Shown here: positions 35,493 through 43,594 of the stretch, piece by piece
Numbering within the stretch: the stretch's first letter is position 1
Layout of the letters: each line of letters begins with the position of its first letter
Source: a virus
Strand: one strand, 5' to 3'
Virus record (IMG/VR): IMGVR_UViG_3300036791_001436
Coordinates: 1-64,000 of that record
DNA length: 64,000 nt
The notes under the pieces: model-generated
Told to the model about the DNA's origin: nothing
The model's database searches: none
What the model saw: the letters and a program-made list of their open reading frames with translations, nothing else
Translations under genes and position numbers: made by a program

Positions 35493-37933
35493 GTGCTATA
35501 TCCGCATCCCTTACAGATCATGCATCCCGATTCAGAGACGTACTTGTATTCGTAGCACTTCGGGCACTGCTGGACCATCGCTGCCAGTATGCGCGCCTCG
35601 ACTGCACTGAAGTCCATGTCGATAAGCCGAGGCTTAGAAGGGCTCAGGGGCACCACCTTATGTTCCGGAGGCTCTGTAGCTGGCTGGTACAGAGGATCGA
35701 ACGGAGGGGTCATCTGCTCCAGCTTCGAGCCGATGTAGGCGACTAGACTGGGATAGTACTGGCCTTCTGCCCATGCCCCTTCCAAGCTGCTTAGCTGCTT
35801 CAGTTCCTTTGCCAGGTCTTCAAGGGTGAACCCGTACCGGAGTACTAAGCTCATGAGTAGGGAGGTAGTGGTCGTCCACTCCATGCTGCGCTGGTCTTTG
35901 GAGTTGAAGAATATCTCCCAGGGAGTTCCATCCGGAAGATAGTTGATCGTCAGGTAGAGGGCGGAGTTGAGGTTTGGCCAGCGGAGCTTGATTGTTCGGC
36001 CGACGAGCATTTCACTTCGCTCACGGCTGCCATTCCCGTTCGTGCCATTCTCTTGGTGCGGAGTCTCGTCAGGCGTCTCACCAGCCCGGGAGAGAATCGC
36101 TCCACGCACATCGCTAGGGCGATAAGTTGTACAGCCTTTGCAGCCGGCGTCATACGCGAGGGAGTAGACATTGCGGAACTCCTCAAACGTGGTCTCCTTG
36201 GGGAGGTTGATAGTCTTGCTGATGCTTGCGTCGATCCACTTCTGGCAGACTTCCTGCATCCGAATGTGTTCGTGGATCGCCACATCCTCTGCCGTGTTCA
36301 TATGGCGAGGGAGCTCGTCGTCGGGGTGCAGAGAATGCCAAAGCTTGGCAGCGTAGGAGTACTCGGTATAGGGTTTGTAGCTACCATCACCCTGCAGGAC
36401 GTTCCTCTGCATCTCGTGGGCGAACGTTGGCTCGAGCCCGCCGTCGATGTTGCCGTAGGCGATTGAGGTAGTGCCCGTTGGAGCGACGGTTAGGAGCACC
36501 CCATTCCGCAGACCGCGCTCCCGGATCCTATCTTGTAGGGTGTGGGGCAACATGGTGCCAGCGAACCCTTCGAAGAACTGCTCCGCAGAGAACTTCGGGA
36601 ATGGGTCCCGCTCGATGGAGAGTTCCACCGACGTCTCGTATGCAGTGATGCAGAGGGTCTGGATGATCTGCTCTGCCAGCTGGAAGCTGCGCACACTTCC
36701 GTAGCGGGTCCCCATCTGGGCGAATGCGTCGCCGAGACCAGCAACTCCGAGTCCCAAGCGGCGCTTGGCGATCTCTTCTTCACGTTGCTGTGGGAGTGGG
36801 TAGTTTGTGACGTCGATCACGTTGTCGAGGAATCTGGTGCCGATCCGTGCGACGGTCTTCAGGAGCTCGAAGTCGAAGTAGGCGTCGTCGGTGAATGGCT
36901 TCTGCACCATCCTGGATAGGTTCACCGCACCTAGGTTGCACGTACCGTGTGGCGGTAGCGGTTGCTCGCCGCAAGGGTTCGTACAGTGGATGTACTCGCA
37001 GTACTGCAGGTTGTTGAGGTCGTTGATGCGATCAATGAAGATGACACCGGGCTCTGCGTATTCATAGGTTGACTGAAGAATTTGATCCCAGAGATCTCGG
37101 GCTCGGTGGACTGCGTACACGTACTGCTTGAGTCCTGTCTCGTCTTCGTCCCAGTCCAGGTCGATCAACTTGCGAGGGCGCTCGAATGCAGGGGGAACGT
37201 CGAAATGTAGGTACCAGTCTTCGTCCTCTTCGATTGCTCCCATGAAGGCGTCGGAGATCAGGACGGACACGTTGAAGTTGGTCAGCCGACCCTTCTCATG
37301 CTTGGCGGTAACGAACTTCAGGAGGTCAGGGTGGGTGTCGCTGATGGTCGCCATCATGGCGCCGCGACGGTCTCCAGCGGACTTGACAGTTGAACATGCA
37401 GAATTCCAGGTATCCATAAAAGGAAGTGGACCTGATGCAACTGACCCCGTCCGTCTGAGAATGGCACCGGAAGGACGTAGCGTGGAGAAGTCAGTGCCGA
37501 TGCCGCCGCCTTGCTGCCCAGTGAGCATGATATGCTTGAGCGCATCTGCAATGAACTCCATGCTGTCTTCAATGCGGTCGTTGACGTAGCAGTTCATCAA
37601 GGTGACTACCTTGGCAGTGCCGGCGCCAGCCAGGATACGGCCGCCAGGCATCCAGAGGTAGTTCTTCATCGCCACTTCGGCGAGGTCTCGGTTCTTGGAA
37701 CCGATGTCACTCAGGTCCTTGACGTAGATCCCGGACACTACTCGCGAGCACAGATCGTCCCAGGTCTCGATGCCGTAAGCGTACTTGCTCTTGAATATGT
37801 CGGCGACCAGGGGGCTGGAGTAGATGTCGAAGGAGTCGTGCTCCTTCGGGCGCTGGGAGAGGGTGTTGCGTTCTGCTTCGAACCACTCTGCCGAATTGTA
37901 TTCAGGGGCTGGGGCTGGCTTACGGAGGGCCAT
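35483..37933 (-). CDS. nrdJ: Class II (B12-dependent) ribonucleotide reductase
   Basis: Makes deoxynucleotides from ribonucleotides without oxygen or a small subunit. Key residues: Cys115 in MNCYVN and Cys332 in TCNLG as the redox pair, and the radical site NPCGEQPLPP with Asn319, Cys321 and Glu323. GIGTDFSTLRPSG near 144 and TVAPTGTTSIAYGNI near 495 are family-like. The C-terminus has a Cys cluster from 790 (CPKC, CMICKGC, STC), suiting the swinging thiol tail. A peptide DMDFSAVEARILAAMV near residues 772-787, just before this cluster, looks like family A polymerase motif A, which is not expected in RNR. Length 816 aa. Confidence 0.92.
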   Translation of the reverse strand: MALRKPAPAPEYNSAEWFEAERNTLSQRPKEHDSFDIYSSPLVADIFKSKYAYGIETWDDLCSRVVSGIYVKDLSDIGSKNRDLAEVAMKNYLWMPGGRILAGAGTAKVVTLMNCYVNDRIEDSMEFIADALKHIMLTGQQGGGIGTDFSTLRPSGAILRRTGSVASGPLPFMDTWNSACSTVKSAGDRRGAMMATISDTHPDLLKFVTAKHEKGRLTNFNVSVLISDAFMGAIEEDEDWYLHFDVPPAFERPRKLIDLDWDEDETGLKQYVYAVHRARDLWDQILQSTYEYAEPGVIFIDRINDLNNLQYCEYIHCTNPCGEQPLPPHGTCNLGAVNLSRMVQKPFTDDAYFDFELLKTVARIGTRFLDNVIDVTNYPLPQQREEEIAKRRLGLGVAGLGDAFAQMGTRYGSVRSFQLAEQIIQTLCITAYETSVELSIERDPFPKFSAEQFFEGFAGTMLPHTLQDRIRERGLRNGVLLTVAPTGTTSIAYGNIDGGLEPTFAHEMQRNVLQGDGSYKPYTEYSYAAKLWHSLHPDDELPRHMNTAEDVAIHEHIRMQEVCQKWIDASISKTINLPKETTFEEFRNVYSLAYDAGCKGCTTYRPSDVRGAILSRAGETPDETPHQENGTNGNGSRERSEMLVGRTIKLRWPNLNSALYLTINYLPDGTPWEIFFNSKDQRSMEWTTTTSLLMSLVLRYGFTLEDLAKELKQLSSLEGAWAEGQYYPSLVAYIGSKLEQMTPPFDPLYQPATEPPEHKVVPLSPSKPRLIDMDFSAVEARILAAMVQQCPKCYEYKYVSESGCMICKGCGYSTCQ

Positions 37934-37941
37934 CGGTACCT

Positions 37942-38280
37942 CTACTGTGCGACGCGTTCAATCTCTGTGAAGGTATCCGTCTGCGGACGGATCGGCGGTG
38001 CAGTGCGGATCAGAGCGCGAAGGGTTACCACCTCGCATAGAGTATGGCCCTTCTTGCGGTGGCCACCCATCACCACGCGATCCATGAGCGTTGCCGCTCG
38101 ATCTGCGAGTCGTGGGCTGATCGAGAACTGCCCAAGGTTCTTGATGGCGGTTATCAGCACCCCTACGGTGAGTGCCCCGCTCCCGCGGAAGTATGCGTGC
38201 GACAGGATCCAGAATTGGGTAGTGGCCTGTTCGTTGGATTCTGGGTCATAGGCGGGCTTCGGTTGTAGTGACTTTATCAT
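37942..38280 (-). CDS. Hypothetical protein
   Basis: A 112-aa protein immediately upstream of RNR (eight bases). No family recognised; the centre is predicted helical and basic (RLADRAATLMDRVVMGGHRKKGH). It lies in the P3 transcript with RNR and FolE, but no function can be given. Confidence 0.6.
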   Translation of the reverse strand: MIKSLQPKPAYDPESNEQATTQFWILSHAYFRGSGALTVGVLITAIKNLGQFSISPRLADRAATLMDRVVMGGHRKKGHTLCEVVTLRALIRTAPPIRPQTDTFTEIERVAQ

Positions 38281-38309
38281 TGTTGGTCTTCCCCTATCCT
38301 CAACGAGGA

Positions 38310-38344
38310 TGAGCCCCCAGCCAGCGGTACCTGACTGAGGGCTC
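38310..38344 (-). terminator. Hairpin between proline-rich gene and RNR operon
   Basis: GAGCCC near 38311 pairs with GGGCTC near 38338, extended by CAG/CTG with one mismatch on each side, giving a stem of about nine base pairs. A second small hairpin, ATCCTC-AAC-GAGGAT, follows at 38297-38311. No U-tract, so attenuation or mRNA protection is as likely as termination. Confidence 0.35.
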
Positions 38345-38414
38345 CCCTTGTGTCACCTCGCGGATGTGTGCCGGCTTACAGGCACCGCAAGGCTTAGCAA
38401 GTCTGCGTTACCCG

Positions 38415-38921
38415 CTATGCCTTCGGCTGCGGGAGATCGGCCGGATGCGTTGGATGCGAGTCGGCGTCGATCACCACCCAGCGGAAGCCGACATAGGGGA
38501 TGTAGACGAGGATCATGACGTCGCCCTGCACCCCTCCGAGCGGCGGCCACACGGTGCCAGGCGGCAGCGCGATGGGATGCTCCGGCGTTCCCGTGACAAC
38601 CGGCGGCAGCGTGTTGTCCACGTGCGGCGGTGCTTCACCTCCCCAGATCCCCGGGGGAGGCGGAGGGAGAGTGTTGTCGGGCCCGACAGGCGGCGGCCAG
38701 AGACCCACAGCCGGCGGCAGTCCCTGATCCGGATGGGGAGGCGGAGCACCACCCCAGATCCCCGGAGGCGCTCCACCTGGGGCGATCGGGTGGCTCGGTG
38801 CCCCTGGACCCGGCCAGACGCTCGGCGGAGAACCGCCAGGTGCAATGGGGTGGGTAGGCGTTCCGCCTCCGCCACCGCTGTGTGCCAACGGTGTGATCAG
38901 GGCGAGGAAGGGTTCAGACAT
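38415..38921 (-). CDS. Proline/glycine-rich repeat protein
   Basis: A 168-aa protein. The first 115 residues are built of HPIAPGG and PPGIWGG-type short repeats, followed by a compact hydrophobic C-terminal domain (GDVMILVYIPYVGFRWVVIDAD). Proteins of this type are frequent in phages but have no known role. It is the first gene after promoter P3. It is probably disordered with a beta C-terminus. Confidence 0.7.
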   Translation of the reverse strand: MSEPFLALITPLAHSGGGGGTPTHPIAPGGSPPSVWPGPGAPSHPIAPGGAPPGIWGGAPPPHPDQGLPPAVGLWPPPVGPDNTLPPPPPGIWGGEAPPHVDNTLPPVVTGTPEHPIALPPGTVWPPLGGVQGDVMILVYIPYVGFRWVVIDADSHPTHPADLPQPKA

Positions 38922-39016
38922 AACTTCTACTCTCTCCTAAGTAGTGGCGTCTGCCACGGTTGAACGCACTTGTCTCGCCCCCGCCGTACTCTTCGGTCTC
39001 ACTATATGCTATAAGT

Positions 39017-39080
39017 ATTATATAGCATACTAGCGAAGGAATCAAGAGGCAAAATGATGGGCGCCCCAATTTACTTTTGG
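39017..39080 (-). promoter_or_regulatory. Promoter P3 with upstream dyad
   Basis: On the - strand: TTGATT (39045-39040), 17-bp spacer, TATAAT (39022-39017) in GCTATATAAT. CCAATTTACTTTTGG at 39066-39080 is a dyad about 63 bases before the predicted start near 39010. Directs transcription to the proline-rich, RNR, FolE and phosphoribosyltransferase genes. Confidence 0.8.
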
Positions 39081-39096
39081 CTCAGTCTTAGCCCTC

Positions 39097-41508
39097 CTAT
39101 GCCGCCTCCTGTAAGGGTTCCCACTCCTGCATTGCGTCCGAGTCCCAACGTTCACCGAACTTCGCATCGGCGACGAACGGCACTCGTGTAAGGCCCCAAT
39201 CTCTTGGTACTCTGGCCATCACCCCGAGCACGTACGTTAGCGATTCGTCCAAGGCCTGACGGTCCTGACGGATCTTGAAGTAGATGCTGTCGTGCACTAG
39301 GTTGCAGATCCTAGCATTCCACCGCTCGCGAAGCACGGGGGCCACCTCGCAGGCGGCCACGGTGTTGATGTCGGACGCCGTGCTTGAGTGGGGGTAGTTC
39401 GCGGCCTCGTTCTCAAGGTCGTGAAGGTTCTCGTAGCTGACCACACCCCACCTCTTTTTGCGTCCGAAGTTGGTGATCATCGTCCATCCTCGTGCAGGGG
39501 CTTTGCGCGAGTCCATGATGAACTCCTTTGCCCGAGGAAACTGGGCAAACCACCCATCGATGTACTCTTGCGCCACTTCGGTCGTGGTGTCGAATTCCTC
39601 TGCCAAGGTCCATGCAGTGCGCCCATATACGATACCAAACGTGACCGCTTTCGCTCTCATGTACTGCTCGTGGTTGTAGTTCTCCCCAAAGTATCGTCGT
39701 GACACAACCTTGTGGATGGAGGTCTTACCCTCCACGTAGATCTCGCATAGGGAAGGGTCGCCGCTCATAACAGCGAGGCATCGGAGCTCGGCTTGGTTCA
39801 GGTCAGCCTCAACTAACCACTCATCGGGGTCCGCAATGAACTGCCGACGGATGAAGGGACCGCGCTCCATGTTCTGTAGGTTGGGGTCCTTAGAGGCTAG
39901 ACGTCCATTCACAGTCCCATGGATCAGGTAGCTCGTATGAACCTTCCCGTCCTTGTATCTCCACCCGAGCGCGGGCTTAACGTAAGTGCCGTGGCGTTTG
40001 GCGAGCTTCCTTACGCGCTGGATGGGGCGCACAATGGGATGATTGTGCTTGCGCTGGATCTGGATGATCGCCTTGGCGTCTGTGGAAGTGCCGATGGGGC
40101 CTAGCTTCATCCGGTTGTATAGGAGATCCCCCAGCTGTGCTGGGGAGTTGACGTTGATCGGGGCCCCGCAGTACTTGATAGCGTATGGCTGGATCTTGGC
40201 AACTTCCGCTTCGATCTCATCCTTGCACAGCTTGTCGTTCGTTGCGACTACTTCTGGGTCTAGGAGGATACCTTCCAGTTCCACCTCTGCCAGCATTTCG
40301 GAGGCTGGGATCAGTACACGGCGGTACAGCTTGGAGAGGTGTGGGTCCTTAGTGATCCGGGGCTGCTGCGCAAAGAATATCTGGTGCGTCTTGGCAATGT
40401 CATATGCTTGGTACTTGTAGAGAGCCTCTCTAGGTACGAGAGCATACGAGCGGTCGGCTTTCTTGTACCGCTTCAGGTATTGGTCTAGTTCCGCCTTGTG
40501 ATGCGGAGCACCGAGTTCCCGTAGGGCAATTTGATCCAAGTCGTGCAGACCGCGCGTCTCGTTGAGCGCATAGGACTGTAGCATAGTGTCTTCATCGACA
40601 CGAGCTCGTATGCCTTCTGCCCGGAAAAACTTAACGTCAAACTTGCCGTTCTGCCAGATCCATCTGGGTCCACGGGACTCCATGAGCCTCCGGGTAAGAG
40701 ATTCGGCCCGCCAGATAAGGCGGTTCGGGATGATGTAGACATGCTCCCCATTCCACGTTACACCATGTGATATCATCCAGTCGCTGAGGAAGTCGAACCC
40801 AGAGGTCTCGATGTCCCCAGTCAGGTACGGTTGCTTGATGGCCTTATGTACGAACGCGGCATACTCTGGGATAGTTTTGATCACTCTGTAGGTAGGTGGC
40901 TCCCACACATCTGGTGGGCGGTCTTGTGCTAAGAGAACTGCCTTCTTCAGATCCCGCTGCCACTCCGAGTACCCTCCCCCACCTTGCTTCATCAGGAACG
41001 CAGGGTGCACCGCCAGTACTACTCCGTGCTTGGCGAGTGAGGTGGGGATGACTTGCCCACGCACACGGGTAATCTTGATGTTGGTAATGCCGGTTAGGCT
41101 TACGGCTGCATGCTGCCCTAGTGCCAGAATGACTTTGCGAGGGTGCGCGCGGATCTGGTTGATGAGCCGCTCGTGGCAAATGCTCACAGCCCGTGGCATC
41201 CGATCGTCGTCCTTCACCTTCGGGAAGCACTGGATCGCATTGAGGATGAGCGGTTTGATGTGGGGAGGCAGACCTACCTTTGCCAGGATGGTCTCTAGCA
41301 TCTCTCCTGAGGGCCCAACAAACGGGACCCCACGTGACAGCTCTTGCGCCCCTGGGCTCTCTCCGACTATCACGAATGGAGAATCAGCGGGGCCCCTTCC
41401 CCCTACTTTGAGCCCTCCGAAGGGACACCCATTGCAGCCTACTGGCCGCTGGTCTAGAGGGACCCTAGGAATGAGGCGTAGGGCGGACGCTAGAGGATGG
41501 ACAGCCAC
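39097..41508 (-). CDS. Uracil-DNA glycosylase fused to family A DNA polymerase
   Basis: An 803-aa fusion. Residues 1-195 form a family 4/5 uracil-DNA glycosylase-like domain with motif GESPGAQE (49-56), HPAFLM (168-173) and four Cys fit to bind an iron-sulphur cluster (25, 28, 94, 111). Then comes a 3'-5' exonuclease with Asp232 and Glu234 in GDIETSG and YDIAKTHQ near 397, followed by polymerase motifs A (VEADLNQAELR), B (RAKAVTFGIVYG) and C (LVHDSIYF). In motif C, Ser stands where Glu is common after HD; the catalytic Asp is kept. It is probably the replicative polymerase. A linked glycosylase could remove uracil from template or nascent DNA. It ends the operon driven by P4. Confidence 0.9.
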   Translation of the reverse strand: MAVHPLASALRLIPRVPLDQRPVGCNGCPFGGLKVGGRGPADSPFVIVGESPGAQELSRGVPFVGPSGEMLETILAKVGLPPHIKPLILNAIQCFPKVKDDDRMPRAVSICHERLINQIRAHPRKVILALGQHAAVSLTGITNIKITRVRGQVIPTSLAKHGVVLAVHPAFLMKQGGGGYSEWQRDLKKAVLLAQDRPPDVWEPPTYRVIKTIPEYAAFVHKAIKQPYLTGDIETSGFDFLSDWMISHGVTWNGEHVYIIPNRLIWRAESLTRRLMESRGPRWIWQNGKFDVKFFRAEGIRARVDEDTMLQSYALNETRGLHDLDQIALRELGAPHHKAELDQYLKRYKKADRSYALVPREALYKYQAYDIAKTHQIFFAQQPRITKDPHLSKLYRRVLIPASEMLAEVELEGILLDPEVVATNDKLCKDEIEAEVAKIQPYAIKYCGAPINVNSPAQLGDLLYNRMKLGPIGTSTDAKAIIQIQRKHNHPIVRPIQRVRKLAKRHGTYVKPALGWRYKDGKVHTSYLIHGTVNGRLASKDPNLQNMERGPFIRRQFIADPDEWLVEADLNQAELRCLAVMSGDPSLCEIYVEGKTSIHKVVSRRYFGENYNHEQYMRAKAVTFGIVYGRTAWTLAEEFDTTTEVAQEYIDGWFAQFPRAKEFIMDSRKAPARGWTMITNFGRKKRWGVVSYENLHDLENEAANYPHSSTASDINTVAACEVAPVLRERWNARICNLVHDSIYFKIRQDRQALDESLTYVLGVMARVPRDWGLTRVPFVADAKFGERWDSDAMQEWEPLQEAA

Positions 41509-42323
41509 TGCCGCACCGCCCTGATGTTGTCAAGTGCGTGTGGGTGGTCGTCCAGAGTTCCTTTCTCGAACCAGTTCTTCGGGCGAGGCTCTTGCTTGTG
41601 GCTCGGGCTTAGTTGTTGGGGATGGCGTATAGGGACTGCCGAGTCAATTCCTAACACCCCCGTCTGTCGAGCCGCCTGTAGATCATCCCATATGTTGTCA
41701 CTGAACCCCAGCAGGTGGATGTTGATGTCCGGCCGTATGAGATGGATGTACTGCACCGCCGCTGTTCGCATTGGCCCTAGTAGGCGAGGTACTCCTGCCC
41801 AGGTGATCAGCGGGAAGGCCTTGGTGTCCAGTAGGAAAGCGTCTGCGATGTTGGTGAACTCCTCCCAAGAGGGGCCATGCGTCACCAGCATGAATCCTTC
41901 GCTGAGGTCCACGATGTCACTTTGTACCCACTCACTGTAGGCGATCGTGCTACGGAGAGCGGTAATGTCGGCGCTGCCCATCTCATCTGGAAGTACTGGC
42001 ACTAGACGGAGGCGCGAGAGCCGATGGGCGTGGATGGGTTCGGCTGTGGAGATGGCCTTGAGCGCGGCCTCCATCACGTCTATCGGGATGGGTATCCCCA
42101 ACTCCACGATGCTGTTGTCCATGATCACGACAACGTCCCCGCCTGCAGTGGTGAGGATGTATTCTCTGAACCTAGCGGTGAACCGTTCTGGGAACTCCAG
42201 TACGTGGTGCGCCAGGAGGAGATGGTAGTCCCCGAATACAAAAGGGGACATCTCCTCCAGGATCTGGATGGGAGCAACAGGTGCGAACTTCGGGTGGTGG
42301 GTGGGGTGGTTGTTGATTGTCAT
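41490..42323 (-). CDS. dpdA: DpdA-like DNA 7-deazaguanine transglycosylase
   Basis: A 277-aa TIM-barrel enzyme related to tRNA-guanine transglycosylase. IMDNSIVELG (Asp69) corresponds to the first catalytic Asp segment (DSGGFQ) of TGT, and GIDSAVPIR (Asp227) lines up with the nucleophile segment FDCVLPTR. HLLGFSDN matches the loop between them. The zinc-binding Cys/His cluster of TGT is missing, as expected for DpdA. It would swap guanine in DNA for preQ0. ATG 42323 overlaps the queE stop (ATGA); the frame is open further upstream but that part overlaps queE. The TGT relationship is firm; DNA as substrate is inferred from the phage setting. Confidence 0.82.
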   Translation of the reverse strand: MTINNHPTHHPKFAPVAPIQILEEMSPFVFGDYHLLLAHHVLEFPERFTARFREYILTTAGGDVVVIMDNSIVELGIPIPIDVMEAALKAISTAEPIHAHRLSRLRLVPVLPDEMGSADITALRSTIAYSEWVQSDIVDLSEGFMLVTHGPSWEEFTNIADAFLLDTKAFPLITWAGVPRLLGPMRTAAVQYIHLIRPDINIHLLGFSDNIWDDLQAARQTGVLGIDSAVPIRHPQQLSPSHKQEPRPKNWFEKGTLDDHPHALDNIRAVRQWLSIL

Positions 42324-43171
42324 CGTGCGCGCTCGTTTCCCCAGATGAGTACGTGAAGTTGTGGCAGGTACTTCCAGTGTGCCAGTCGCCAGTCGTTCAG
42401 GAAGTCCTGCTCCAGAGAGTCCTTGAAGTCGCGGAGTAGCAGTTTGGGGATATCTTCGTCCCCCTCTGCTGCCTGAAATCCTCTGGCGGGAATTGGTGGC
42501 CACGGATTGCCGACAGAGAGGAATCGCTCCTCTCTTGGGAAGACGTAGTAGTCCAGGAGTGCATCCACTGTGATGGCGAACTCTAGGTCCAGTGCCGAGA
42601 AGACGATGACTTTGATGCTGGTCATGGTGCCACTGCAACGCATCAGGAAGTCGGAGAACTTATCTGGCTCGAACTTCTCTCCCATGCCAGGACCCTTTGG
42701 TGAGATGGTCACCTGGTTGCACAAGGCCACCCAGTCTTGCCAGATGGTCCCTTGGGTCTCTAGGGCGACCTTGAATCCTCGTTGTTGTAGGGAGCGGACT
42801 AGATCACCCCCTTCTTCCCAGATGGCTGGGTTGCCTCCGCTCAGAGTCACCCACTGAGCTAGCCGACCGCATTTTTGGGCGACCTCTTCCGCTATTTCCT
42901 CCGGGTACATCCACGTTGCGTGCGCGTGGATAACTTGAGGGATCACTGCGAACAGGGAGTCGCACATCCTGCAGCGGTAGTCGCAACCTCCTAGTCTGAC
43001 GAACATCGTTTTGGTGCCAATCATGACACCCTCGCCTTGGATGGTAGGGCCGAAGACTTCCATCACGGGGAGCTTGCCTCGCTTCCCTTCGTCCTGATCG
43101 GGGAGCGGTGCTGCCTTGAGCTGGGCTGCCTCAGTCGGGTCGGATCTCGTAGCTTGCGGAATTTCCGTCAT
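42320..43171 (-). CDS. queE: 7-carboxy-7-deazaguanine synthase (radical SAM)
   Basis: Converts 6-carboxytetrahydropterin to 7-carboxy-7-deazaguanine. It has the TIQGEG motif at 43-48, the radical SAM iron-sulphur motif CDYRCRMC (Cys63, 67, 70) and LSGGNPA near 114. At 283 aa it is a little longer than the bacterial enzyme, with a polar 30-residue N-terminal extension. It overlaps queD by 41 bases and dpdA by four. Confidence 0.92.
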   Translation of the reverse strand: MTEIPQATRSDPTEAAQLKAAPLPDQDEGKRGKLPVMEVFGPTIQGEGVMIGTKTMFVRLGGCDYRCRMCDSLFAVIPQVIHAHATWMYPEEIAEEVAQKCGRLAQWVTLSGGNPAIWEEGGDLVRSLQQRGFKVALETQGTIWQDWVALCNQVTISPKGPGMGEKFEPDKFSDFLMRCSGTMTSIKVIVFSALDLEFAITVDALLDYYVFPREERFLSVGNPWPPIPARGFQAAEGDEDIPKLLLRDFKDSLEQDFLNDWRLAHWKYLPQLHVLIWGNERAR

Positions 43172-43589
43172 GTTCCGACACTGTCACTTTCTCTAGTTGT
43201 ACCCGCCCGTCTGATTGGGAGGCGATGAAGGAGTAGGCGTGTTGGAAGATATGGGCAGCGAAGGCCTCGATCCCTACTTGTGGGAGCACTATGAGGTCTG
43301 CCGCTTTGGCGATCTGGAGTTCCCTGAATGTGCTGATCAGAGGATCGTCGGCAGCCACTAGCAGCTTATGGTCGAACTGCTCCTGGAGCCACATCTTCAG
43401 TTCCTTGAGCCCGCCGAAGTCCTGCACCCAGCCATTCTCGTCAAGGGCAAACGCCGAGAACTCGAAGTGGATCTTCAACGCATACCCATGCAGGTAGTGG
43501 CAGTGGGAATCCGATCGCCATTGCCTGAAGCAGCAGCTTAGACCTTGTTCGTGCCCATAGGTCTTGCTGCTAGTGAACCTATGTTCCAT
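43131..43589 (-). CDS. queD: 6-carboxytetrahydropterin synthase
   Basis: Makes 6-carboxytetrahydropterin from dihydroneopterin triphosphate. The catalytic Cys30 and LHGYALK segment match the CxxLHGHxF region, and SEHDGNSASYE near the C-terminus fits the Glu/Tyr active-site segment. The third zinc His of the usual HGH is a Tyr here (HGY, residue 36), while His13, His29, His31 and His34 are present. The length of 152 aa is normal for the family. It lies five bases upstream of the overlap with queC in a tightly packed block. Confidence 0.85.
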   Translation of the reverse strand: MEHRFTSSKTYGHEQGLSCCFRQWRSDSHCHYLHGYALKIHFEFSAFALDENGWVQDFGGLKELKMWLQEQFDHKLLVAADDPLISTFRELQIAKAADLIVLPQVGIEAFAAHIFQHAYSFIASQSDGRVQLEKVTVSEHDGNSASYEIRPD

Positions 43590-43594
43590 GGCTG

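Noticed and set aside
41490-42638. Longer form of the DpdA-like gene with 105 extra N-terminal residues
   Set aside because: The extra part lies fully inside queE in another frame, is rich in Arg/His/Ser as in shadow frames, and ATG 42323 forms a normal ATGA overlap with queE.
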